NCBI GenBank assembly: GCA_002309675.1
Contig: DBXX01000059.1
Location: 1 to 35,861 of the forward strand
From: Lachnospiraceae bacterium UBA1201
Lineage (GTDB): Bacteria; Bacillota; Clostridia; Lachnospirales; Lachnospiraceae
Length of the DNA stretch: 35,861 nt
Reading direction: 5' to 3'
Shown piece after piece: positions 6,517 through 14,374 of this stretch; within the stretch, counting starts at the first letter, position 1, and every line of letters starts with the position of its first letter. The translations under genes were made by a program, and so were the position numbers. A model generated the notes under the pieces. The model saw only the letters and a list, made by a program, of their open reading frames with translations, had not been told where the DNA came from and did no database searches.

Positions 6517-8376
6517 CTAACGGCCGAAATATGCGTCCAGGCCGTTCATGATACCTACGACAGCCTTCACCTGGAACTCGGGAGTAGCCATGAGCGCATC
6601 CTCCTGCAGGTTCGTCATGTAACCCATTTCGATGGTCGTCGTGGGCAATGTCGCGAAATTGATACCCGTCATGGTATCGGTGTAATAGATGTTATTGTTT
6701 TTCGATCCGGTCGATGCGCAGAACGCGTCGATCACGCAACGTGAAAGGCGTTCGGATGCTGCGATGAGATCGGCGGGAAGATACGGGTTCTTCTTCGACG
6801 GGGACAATGTCTCCGCACCGGTCTTATTCGGATCGGAAGAACCGTTCGCATGCACACGGATCATAACCGCCGCGCCGGACGCGCTGGCACGTACCGCGCG
6901 CTGCATATTGCTGATATCCACATCCTGAGACTCACGGATCATAAGAACATTATATCCGCGTGCCAGGAGGGCATCCTTAAGCTGAATGCTGACGATCAGG
7001 TCGAGAAGCGACTCATTGATGCCGGTCGCACGGCCGCTCGTGCCGGTGCTGACCTTCTTCTTCATGGTCGTACTGTTGGGGCCGTTCGGCTCCATCTCGT
7101 TGTTACCGTGTGCCTGGTGTCCCGCGTCGATAGCGATCAGCGGGCCGCCGTTACCTGTATATAAAATACCATTTGCCGTTTCTTTACGTGTGATCTTTCC
7201 GACTGACCATGTAGCGGGCTTTTGCTCCGGCGTTCCCGGATCGACCGCGCCTACAGCCGTTACGTAATCCAGGGATACATAGCCTGTGCGGCCGCCATAG
7301 GAAATACGCGCCCACTTATCGTTCTTACCCGTGCAGAGTACTTCGGTTCCGTTATTCAGGACCGTGATGACATTTGCCACGGTGCTGGGACCCTCACGCA
7401 TACGAAGGTTCGTCGTAACACGTACTTGCTCGTTACACTCGGTAAATCCGGGCTCGGGAGGAATTTCGATTGGAGGATTACCGGGGTCGTTTCCACCGGG
7501 CTGTACGATCGGTTCGATCGGTGCGGGCTTCTCCTTCGAGAGGAACTTCGTGGAAACGAAGCCTTCCTTCTCGTTGTAGATGATGCGGGACCAATTCTCG
7601 CCGTAACCGGTGCAGCGCACCTTCTCGGCACGTTCCAGAACCTGAATGACGGTTCCGTCCGTCGACGGTTTCTCACGGAAGTTCAGTTTATCGGTCGTAT
7701 AATACTCTTCGTCACAAACCTGGACTTTCTCACCGTACAGGTCAATGACCGGAGCTGTAGTCGAAAGGAATTCCGCTGCGACGAATCCTTCGGTCGCGCC
7801 ATAGATGACACGGGACCATTCGTCACTGCGTCCGGTACGCTGAAGAGCGGTGCCGGCCGGAATCTTCGCCAGAATCTTACCGTCCTTCGACGGCTTCTCG
7901 CGGAAGTTCAGAATCTGGATACGAGGTGTCGCAAAAACGAGTTCGCTGCAATTCTCAAACACGATGGGCTTCACGGGCTGCGTCTCCGCAGGCGTAGTCT
8001 CCTCGGGCTTCGTCTCTTCAGGCTTAGTCTCCTCAGGCGCAGTCGTAGAGCCTTCACCGCTCTGTGTGCCGTTCTCGGTCGATGCTTCGGTCTTATTTCC
8101 CTCCGTCTCCAGATAAGGGGAAACCGAGCCGGTCGGATCGGTACTGATCTGCACATCAACGACCGGTGCCGATGTATTATCGGCGGCCGATGCGTCAGCG
8201 GCCGTAGACCGGTCTGCGGCAGACTCATTTGCCTCTGTTGTAGTTGTCTCGGATGGTTTGGATCCGCATGCTGTCAGCGTTAATACGAAAAAAAGCAGAA
8301 GAATCGGAAGAAGACCATGCAACCCGTTCTTACCTGCTTTTTTCACGCGACGTCCCATGGAATTTAATGCTCTCAT
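6517..8376 (-). CDS. N-acetylmuramoyl-L-alanine amidase lipoprotein with three SH3b domains
   Basis: A 619-residue surface lipoprotein. The lipobox LTAC gives C37 as the lipidated residue. A Thr/Glu/Pro-rich linker (about 40-135) leads to three SH3b domains (about 145-205, 225-280 and 315-372), then an Amidase_3 catalytic domain (about 410-619). Zinc ligands and catalytic residues seen are H420 (DAGH), E455 (INESL), H509 (RVHANG) and E583 (TIEMGYMTN). Amidase_3 enzymes cleave the bond between MurNAc and L-Ala in peptidoglycan. The ATG has AGGAGA 5 nt upstream. It follows the membrane-protein gene by 23 nt and precedes the ABC ATPase by 9 nt, so the three are almost certainly one transcript. 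Confidence 0.95.
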   Translation of the reverse strand: MRALNSMGRRVKKAGKNGLHGLLPILLLFFVLTLTACGSKPSETTTTEANESAADRSTAADASAADNTSAPVVDVQISTDPTGSVSPYLETEGNKTEASTENGTQSGEGSTTAPEETKPEETKPEETTPAETQPVKPIVFENCSELVFATPRIQILNFREKPSKDGKILAKIPAGTALQRTGRSDEWSRVIYGATEGFVAAEFLSTTAPVIDLYGEKVQVCDEEYYTTDKLNFREKPSTDGTVIQVLERAEKVRCTGYGENWSRIIYNEKEGFVSTKFLSKEKPAPIEPIVQPGGNDPGNPPIEIPPEPGFTECNEQVRVTTNLRMREGPSTVANVITVLNNGTEVLCTGKNDKWARISYGGRTGYVSLDYVTAVGAVDPGTPEQKPATWSVGKITRKETANGILYTGNGGPLIAIDAGHQAHGNNEMEPNGPNSTTMKKKVSTGTSGRATGINESLLDLIVSIQLKDALLARGYNVLMIRESQDVDISNMQRAVRASASGAAVMIRVHANGSSDPNKTGAETLSPSKKNPYLPADLIAASERLSRCVIDAFCASTGSKNNNIYYTDTMTGINFATLPTTTIEMGYMTNLQEDALMATPEFQVKAVVGIMNGLDAYFGR

Positions 8377-8399
8377 GTTAGTCTCCTATGATTTGATTT

Positions 8400-8954
8400 T
8401 TATTCTGCTTTTGCCTCTTTTGTCTCCGGCTCCTGAGTTTCAGACCCCTCCGTCACATCGCTCAGGTCGTAGCGCTTAACCAATTCCTCTTCCAGTTCGG
8501 AGAAATCCTTCTTCGACTGCGCAAGCTTGTTGCGAAGGTCGTCCAGTTTCACCAAGGATTCGGAAATCAGTGCACGATACGATTTAGACTTAGAGAAGGA
8601 TGCCCACGATGCATTATAACGAAGCACCGCCGGCAGGAAGCGTATCATCGCGAAAGCGAAGCATCCCATCGCCACTACATCCAAAACGATCTGGAATACC
8701 AGACTCCACGTTTCGTCCAGGCTCGTCGAAGGAATCTGCGAAACGAGTACGCTGAACATCAAAAAGAAAATCGCCACCAGACAGAGGATCATAAACATCT
8801 GTCTGCGGTTACCTTGCGTATTTACCACTTTTTGCGCGAAGCGTTCTTCCTTTCCGAGCTGATCCAACAGCTGCAAACGCTCTTCACGCATCCTTACGAG
8901 ACGGTCTTTCAACTCGTCTGATAATCCCTTTTCCAATTCATCTTCCCGGCTCAT
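8400..8954 (-). CDS. Small two-helix membrane protein of unknown function
   Basis: Not recognised as a known family. The 184-residue product starts with a charged, helical segment (about 1-45), has two transmembrane helices (about 53-75 and 88-112), and then a Lys/Glu-rich probable coiled coil (about 125-165) with an acidic tail. No signal peptide is seen. The ATG at 8954 follows GGCGG by about 8 nt; a longer reading frame to 9068 would run through the promoter at 9040-9068 and is therefore rejected. It is first in the operon with the amidase, ABC ATPase and trxB. Coiled-coil membrane proteins can connect envelope complexes, but no function should be assigned. Confidence 0.75.
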   Translation of the reverse strand: MSREDELEKGLSDELKDRLVRMREERLQLLDQLGKEERFAQKVVNTQGNRRQMFMILCLVAIFFLMFSVLVSQIPSTSLDETWSLVFQIVLDVVAMGCFAFAMIRFLPAVLRYNASWASFSKSKSYRALISESLVKLDDLRNKLAQSKKDFSELEEELVKRYDLSDVTEGSETQEPETKEAKAE

Positions 8955-9039
8955 ATACACATCCGCCTTTCGAAAAATTCGATATCTGTCGATCCCCAAT
9001 TCGACACTCTCACCTAAATCTTCCTTTATCCTAAAGAGT

Positions 9040-9068
9040 ATTATACTTGAATCGGCGCATAATTGCAA
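9040..9068 (-). promoter_or_regulatory. Sigma-A promoter of the membrane protein-amidase-ABC-trxB operon
   Basis: TTGCAA (9068-9063), 17-nt spacer, TATAAT (9045-9040) on the minus strand, start near 9033, leader about 80 nt. It is divergent from the LRR promoter about 70 bp away. Confidence 0.75.
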
Positions 9069-9137
9069 GTGCTTTCCCGAATAAAATGCAATTTTCGGCC
9101 CGGCCGCGGCTTCCTAAGCGGAAAAGCAGAAGTTTTA

Positions 9138-9166
9138 TTGCTTTATTATCCCATCTGTGATATAAT
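9138..9166 (+). promoter_or_regulatory. Sigma-A promoter of the LRR gene
   Basis: TTGCTT (9138-9143), 17-nt spacer, TATAAT (9161-9166), start near 9173, leader about 65 nt to the ATG at 9238. Confidence 0.75.
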
Positions 9167-9237
9167 AATATCAGCATGTTTTGTGATACGAAAAGCCGAT
9201 TTCGTGAGCGGGTTTTCGAACGCCTGGAGGTACCTCT

Positions 9238-10185
9238 ATGGGAAATAACGACTACTTTGAGACATTGGCCGCGGGAACTGCGACTTTCCCGAGCAATGCC
9301 ACATCTTTGAATCTTTGGAACAACAATATCACCAACTTAAGCATCCTGCAGGGATGCGAGAATCTGCGTGTTCTGAACCTCTCCGATAATCCTATCGAGA
9401 ATCTGGAACCGCTGACGAAGCTGACGAAACTGGAAGAACTGGATCTCTCGGTCTGCGAGCTGACCGACATCTCCCAGATCGCGGCACTTCGCACGTTGAA
9501 GAAGCTGAATGTCTCCTCCAACGATATCGAGGATTTCTCCGAACTCGGCGCGCTGACCCAGCTTGTCCAGCTCGACATCTCGTATAATCAGTGTAAGGAG
9601 ATCGCGTCGCTCGGTTTTCTGGACCAGCTGACACGGCTGAACGTAAGCTCGAACCACATCTCGGATCTCAAGCCGATCATTGACCTCGATTCCCTGGAAT
9701 TCCTGGAAGCTTCTTTTAATGATCTCCACACATTCCCGGATGTTTCTTCCATGCCCACCATGCGGCACCTGGACCTGTCCTATAACCATATCCGTGACGT
9801 GAACGTTCAGTTCATCCCGACGACGCTTCGTTATCTGGACCTTGCGAACAACTCCATCCGCTTCAACGGTGATCTACGCTGGATGAACGTCCTGGAGACC
9901 CTGAACCTGTCGAATAACAACCTGACCACAACGGATGCCGTCGTTCACTTAAAGCGCATTAAGCGCCTGGATCTGTCCGGAAACCGTATCAGCAACATCG
10001 ATGCCCTGGTAGAACTCGAGACCCTCGAGGATCTGGACCTCTCGGACAATGAGATCAAAAGCATCAGCATGTTGTGTAAACTGCCGCATCTGAAGCGTCT
10101 GAACCTCTCCGGTAATCCGGAAGATGTCGCAAAACAGGCGTTCTATCTGCGCGTGCAGATGCCGAACTGCGAGATCATCGTATGA
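9238..10185 (+). CDS. Cytoplasmic leucine-rich repeat protein
   Basis: The 315-residue product consists almost wholly of about 12 leucine-rich repeats of 21-23 residues with the LxxLxLSxNxIxxL pattern, the SDS22/internalin-like class. A non-LRR cap is seen at about 1-20 and a C-terminal cap from about 295. No signal peptide, membrane segment or sorting motif is visible, so unlike internalins it should stay in the cytoplasm. GGAGGT lies 6 nt before the ATG. It is monocistronic, with its own promoter and a strong terminator. LRR arrays bind proteins; the partner is unknown. Eukaryotic SDS22 binds protein phosphatase 1, but that is only a structural analogy. Confidence 0.92.
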   Translation: MGNNDYFETLAAGTATFPSNATSLNLWNNNITNLSILQGCENLRVLNLSDNPIENLEPLTKLTKLEELDLSVCELTDISQIAALRTLKKLNVSSNDIEDFSELGALTQLVQLDISYNQCKEIASLGFLDQLTRLNVSSNHISDLKPIIDLDSLEFLEASFNDLHTFPDVSSMPTMRHLDLSYNHIRDVNVQFIPTTLRYLDLANNSIRFNGDLRWMNVLETLNLSNNNLTTTDAVVHLKRIKRLDLSGNRISNIDALVELETLEDLDLSDNEIKSISMLCKLPHLKRLNLSGNPEDVAKQAFYLRVQMPNCEIIV

Positions 10186-10212
10186 CCGCTCTTTCATACT
10201 GAATTACATAAG

Positions 10213-10250
10213 GATCCCCGGCGGAGGGTTTCTCCGCCGGGGATCTTCTT
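10213..10250. terminator. Strong terminator between the convergent LRR and alpha-xylosidase genes
   Basis: A perfect 14-bp stem (GATCCCCGGCGGAG at 10213-10226, CTCCGCCGGGGATC at 10232-10245) has a 5-nt loop and is followed on the plus strand by TTCTTTTTAT. It terminates the LRR transcript. It may also slow the opposing GH31 transcript, although that strand lacks a T run. Confidence 0.93.
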
Positions 10251-10266
10251 TTTATATTCATTTTCA

Positions 10267-12606
10267 TCAGAATCTTACCACGATCTCGTCGTCCTGCGGA
10301 AGCAGAATCAGATCTGCGCCGTCGTAGTGCGCGTCCGCTCCGTCTACCGAATCAGGCTCCGGGAAGTTCACGAGTACCACACGGTAAGGTGCATCCGTAT
10401 GCGTCATGATGCGGACCACGTTTTTCTCGCGGCGTACGACCGTTTCGTGAACGCATTCGCCGTCCGCGTTGAAGATATTGACCTTCGGGGATGCCCCGTC
10501 GGACAATGCGTACACCTTCAGCGTCACATTTTCCGCGTAATCATACTCCGCATCCGTCTTGCAATCACCGATCGGAAGGATGGTGTTCGCACGGACGAAC
10601 AGCGGCAGGTGGAAGTAGTCGTAATTCTTCGTGATCCATTTTCCGCCGCGTACTTCCTCTCCGGTCATAAAGTCGGTCCAGTTGCCCTTCGGCAGGTAGA
10701 ACTGGCCTTCCCCCTGCGGGTTGAAGATCGGCGCAACTAAAAGCGCCGGGCCCAGCATGTACTGGCGATCCAGGTACTGGCAGGTCGGATCATCCGGGAA
10801 CTCGAGCACCATCGCGCGCATCATCGGGATGCCGGAACGGCTCGTGCGAACTGCCTGCGCGTACAGGTATGGCATCAGGGATGCCTTGAGTTCACAGAAT
10901 GTGCGGGATACCTCGACGGCCTCCTCGTCAAAGGCCCACGGCACGCGATAGGACGTACTGCCATGGTAACGGGAATGCGAGGACAGAAGGCCGAACTGCG
11001 TCCAGCGCTTGTAGACATCGGCCGTAGAAGTAGCCTCGAAGCCGCCGATATCATGGCTCCAGTAGCCGAAACCGGACAATGTGAGCGACAGGCCGCCACG
11101 CAGGCTCTCGCTCATCGACTCATAGTCGGACCAGCAGTCACCACCCCAGTGTACCGGGAATTTCTGCCCGCCGACGGTCGCAGAACGCGCGAAAAGAACC
11201 GCATCTTTTACGCCGCGCTTACGCGCCAACAATTCATATACGCACTTATTGTACAGATACGTATAGTAATTATGCATGCGCACCGGATCGGAGCCATCGT
11301 AGTAGACGCAGTCCGTCGGGATACGCTCGCCGAAATCCGTTTTGAAGCAATCCACGCCCATATCCAGAAGCACTTCCAGCTTATCCTGGAACCACTTGCA
11401 CGCGTCGGGATTTGTGAAATCCACGATCGCCATGCCCGGCTGCCACATATCCCACTGCCAGACATCGCCGTTCTTACGTTTGATGAAATAGCCGTTCTCT
11501 ACGCCCTCGCGGAACAGTTCCGACTCCTGGCCGATGTAACTGTTGATCCAGACACAGATCTTCAGACCTTTTGCCTTCAGGCGCTTGAGCATCCCCTCGG
11601 GATCCGGGAATACATCGCGGTCCCAGAGAAAATCGGACCAGTGGAACTCCTTCATCCAGAAGCAGTCGAAATGGAAGACCTTAAGCGGAATACCGCGCTC
11701 AAGGCAACCGTCCACGAAAGAATTCACCGTAGCTTCATCGTAGTTCGTGGTAAAGGAGGTCGACAGCCACAGGCCGAACGACCACGCAGGGGGCAATGAA
11801 GGCCGCCCCGTCATCGCGGTGTAGCGCATGAGCACTTCCTTCATCGACGGTCCGTTGATGAAGAAATACTCCAGGGACTCTCCCGCTACCGAGAACGCTG
11901 CCTTCTTCACGACCTCGCTTCCGACCTCAAACGAGACCGGATCGGGATGATTTACGAAGATACCATAGCCGCGGTTGGAGATCATGAACGGAATGTTCTT
12001 ATAAGCCAGTTCGGTGGACGTACCTCCGTCCTCGTTCCAGATATTGACCGTCTGACCATTCTTAACGAAGGGCGTAAAACGCTCGCCCAGGCCGTAAAAC
12101 GTCTCGCCGACCGCGATCGTGTGCTGTTGGCGCAGATATGTGTCGTGCTCTCCGCCGTCGTCGTAAGCCAGGCCGCGCCAGTCGGTCTTCATGTAGCCGA
12201 GATCGCGTCCCTCGCTGCGTGCGACCACCTCGCCGCCGCGATAGAACGTCATCCGCCAGAAATTATACAAAAACTCAACGGTTGTGTTGCCGGAAGTAAT
12301 TCGTATCATTTCGTCCGTCTCCTCGACGTCCAGTGGCTGGTCCGTCATCGGTTCCAGTTCGAATTTCGGGAACTTCTCCTGCACACCCGCATAGTGCCAC
12401 ACGCGGATGCGGAACACCTCCGGCATGGGGGATGTGATGCTGATGGTGAGATTTACACCGCCGAGCGTGTCGCCGCGGTGATTGATCCGATGCGTCGGGC
12501 ATGTCAGAACGACCTCGGTATCCGTCTTCTTCACATAGTAGACCTGCGCGGGTGAGAAGCATTCGCACCCTTTTTTGAAAAGCCAACATCCGTTGCTGAA
12601 CTTCAT
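10267..12606 (-). CDS. yicI: GH31 alpha-xylosidase, YicI type
   Basis: A 779-residue glycoside hydrolase of family 31. It closely resembles E. coli YicI along its length, from the opening (MKFSNGCWLF versus MKISDGNWLI, recalled) to the catalytic blocks. The nucleophile is D424 in CFKTDFGERIPTD and the acid/base is D490 in HWGGDCWSDYESM; their 66-residue spacing equals that of YicI (D416/D482). YicI enzymes release alpha-linked xylose from the non-reducing end of isoprimeverose units of xyloglucan oligosaccharides. There is no signal peptide, so it acts on imported oligosaccharides. GGAAGGGGG precedes the ATG by 5 nt. It is the last gene of the uvrB-uvrA-phosphatase cluster, 20 nt after the phosphatase. 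Alpha-glucosidase activity cannot be excluded by reading alone. Confidence 0.93.
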   Translation of the reverse strand: MKFSNGCWLFKKGCECFSPAQVYYVKKTDTEVVLTCPTHRINHRGDTLGGVNLTISITSPMPEVFRIRVWHYAGVQEKFPKFELEPMTDQPLDVEETDEMIRITSGNTTVEFLYNFWRMTFYRGGEVVARSEGRDLGYMKTDWRGLAYDDGGEHDTYLRQQHTIAVGETFYGLGERFTPFVKNGQTVNIWNEDGGTSTELAYKNIPFMISNRGYGIFVNHPDPVSFEVGSEVVKKAAFSVAGESLEYFFINGPSMKEVLMRYTAMTGRPSLPPAWSFGLWLSTSFTTNYDEATVNSFVDGCLERGIPLKVFHFDCFWMKEFHWSDFLWDRDVFPDPEGMLKRLKAKGLKICVWINSYIGQESELFREGVENGYFIKRKNGDVWQWDMWQPGMAIVDFTNPDACKWFQDKLEVLLDMGVDCFKTDFGERIPTDCVYYDGSDPVRMHNYYTYLYNKCVYELLARKRGVKDAVLFARSATVGGQKFPVHWGGDCWSDYESMSESLRGGLSLTLSGFGYWSHDIGGFEATSTADVYKRWTQFGLLSSHSRYHGSTSYRVPWAFDEEAVEVSRTFCELKASLMPYLYAQAVRTSRSGIPMMRAMVLEFPDDPTCQYLDRQYMLGPALLVAPIFNPQGEGQFYLPKGNWTDFMTGEEVRGGKWITKNYDYFHLPLFVRANTILPIGDCKTDAEYDYAENVTLKVYALSDGASPKVNIFNADGECVHETVVRREKNVVRIMTHTDAPYRVVLVNFPEPDSVDGADAHYDGADLILLPQDDEIVVRF

Positions 12607-12626
12607 ATTATCCCCCTTCCGATACC

Positions 12627-14345
12627 TTAATCGATACCCAAAAGTTTCTCCAGTTTCACTGCGATCTGTGTATTGTCATATACACCGGAAAATTCTTCCG
12701 ATCCGGCGCCGATCGCGTAGATCGGGATCGGTTGTGCCGTATGATAGATGGTCGAGAATTTGACGCCGCACTTCTTTCCGAGAAGCGACGTTACGGTAAA
12801 CGCGAGCGGCTCATAGGCCCCGTAGGACTCGTAGGCCGCCGTGCCGAGTGTAGCGCGGGCATCCTGCATGCTGGCCAGGTAAGCGGCGTTCAGCTGCATG
12901 ACTTCCTCTTCATTCAGCACCAGTTTCGGGTCATCGCCCGCCTGATAGGTGCCGCTCACCGTCAGTCCGAAATGCGAGCGCATCTCCCAGAGGACGGTAT
13001 CCCAGCTGGTCATATTCGGTCGATATTCAAGCGCTACCATGCGCATATATTGCCAGTAAGAAAGGTTCTGCTTCTTCAGACCGTTCAGGTACAGTTCATA
13101 GCCCATGTTGGAGTAACCCAGCCCCAGACCGCCGGTCTCATGGTCCGCGGTCACCAGGATCAGTGTCTCGTCGGGATGCGCGTTGTAGAAATCCATCGCC
13201 ACACCGACCGCCTTCTCCAGATCCAGGACTTCACGCACCACGGCGCCCAGATCATTCTCATGCGCTGCCCAGTCGATCAAGCCGCCTTCGATCGCGTAGA
13301 AGAAACCTTCCTGGTCACCCAGAACTTTCAGGCCGCCTTCCACGTAGGCCGCGAGGTCGGCATCGCCCTTTTGAGCGTCCACGCGCAGCTTCATCGCATC
13401 GCCCTCGGCGCGCTGCTGGCTGGTGATGAGGACCTTACCCATGTCGCCGTTGAGGCCCGCCAAGGCCGCGTCATTATCGCGAAATACGTGGTAGCCCTGT
13501 GCTGCCGCCATCTCATAGAGATCGGGCAATGTACCGTCAGCGCCGGTAGGCTGGCGGATCGAACCGCCTCCGAAATAATCAAAACCGCTCGCAAGCATAT
13601 CCTTTCCGAGCTCATAATACATGGTCCGGTCGGTCTGGTGACCGTAGTAGCCTGCAGGGGTCGCATGATTGATGTTAGCATTGGAAACCACGCCGACCTT
13701 ATAACCCAGGAGTTTCTTCACCTTCTCCGTGATCGTCTCTAAGCGCTCCGTTCCGCTCGGATCCACGCCGATCGCATCCGTTGACGTCTTAAAGCCCGTC
13801 GTGATGGCCGTGATCGCTGCCGCAGAGTCCGTAATGAACGAGTCCGCATTATAATTCGTCACACTTCCGACTACAGGGAACTGCTCGAAATTCAAATAGG
13901 TCCCTGCATAGGATGTCTTACCGGGGTCGTACTTCTTTCCGCCGCTCTCGGCTGCCTTATAGTATGAGGCCGCCTGAACGTGTCCCACACCCATTCCGTC
14001 ACCGATGAACAGGAAGATGTACTTCGGCTTCTTTTTTGCGACCGGTTCCGGCGTAGTTTCAGGCGGAAGCGTCGGCTCGACCTGAGTCTGCTCGACCTCT
14101 GAAGTTTCCGTCGGCTCCGACGTTATCTCTGCCGTCGATTCGGTCGGATCACTGTCCGGGGTCGTCCCCTCCGTCGCCTTCGGGGTCGTCGGCGCCTGCT
14201 CAGTCGTTTCCGCCGGGTAGGTCCGGATGGTAAATTCTGTCTCCGCCGGAGTCGGCTCCTTAGAACCGAACAACGAACAACCGCTGACTCCGGTCAATGT
14301 CAGGGCCAGAAAGGCCGCTATCAAAGTCTTTTTCCGTTTTCTCAT
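12627..14345 (-). CDS. Alkaline phosphatase lipoprotein
   Basis: A 572-residue alkaline phosphatase-superfamily phosphomonoesterase. It has a lipoprotein signal (VSGC, C23), a Thr/Glu/Pro-rich linker (about 28-103), then the catalytic domain. Metal-binding D116 is in FIGDGMG, the phosphorylated Ser nucleophile is S174 in ITDSAAAIT, and a later metal site is TADHETGG. It should hydrolyse phosphate monoesters at the outer face of the membrane. The ATG at 14345 has AGGAGA about 5 nt upstream; an ATG eight codons earlier has no such site. It lies 29 nt after uvrA and 20 nt before the alpha-xylosidase, so it seems co-transcribed with them. No Pho box was identified. Confidence 0.93.
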   Translation of the reverse strand: MRKRKKTLIAAFLALTLTGVSGCSLFGSKEPTPAETEFTIRTYPAETTEQAPTTPKATEGTTPDSDPTESTAEITSEPTETSEVEQTQVEPTLPPETTPEPVAKKKPKYIFLFIGDGMGVGHVQAASYYKAAESGGKKYDPGKTSYAGTYLNFEQFPVVGSVTNYNADSFITDSAAAITAITTGFKTSTDAIGVDPSGTERLETITEKVKKLLGYKVGVVSNANINHATPAGYYGHQTDRTMYYELGKDMLASGFDYFGGGSIRQPTGADGTLPDLYEMAAAQGYHVFRDNDAALAGLNGDMGKVLITSQQRAEGDAMKLRVDAQKGDADLAAYVEGGLKVLGDQEGFFYAIEGGLIDWAAHENDLGAVVREVLDLEKAVGVAMDFYNAHPDETLILVTADHETGGLGLGYSNMGYELYLNGLKKQNLSYWQYMRMVALEYRPNMTSWDTVLWEMRSHFGLTVSGTYQAGDDPKLVLNEEEVMQLNAAYLASMQDARATLGTAAYESYGAYEPLAFTVTSLLGKKCGVKFSTIYHTAQPIPIYAIGAGSEEFSGVYDNTQIAVKLEKLLGID

Positions 14346-14374
14346 TGCATTCTCCTGATAAAGCCTCATTTTCT

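Noticed and set aside
12732..13742. A 336-codon plus-strand frame
   Set aside because: Entirely antisense to the alkaline phosphatase gene, whose motifs are intact; it is a shadow caused by GC-rich third positions.
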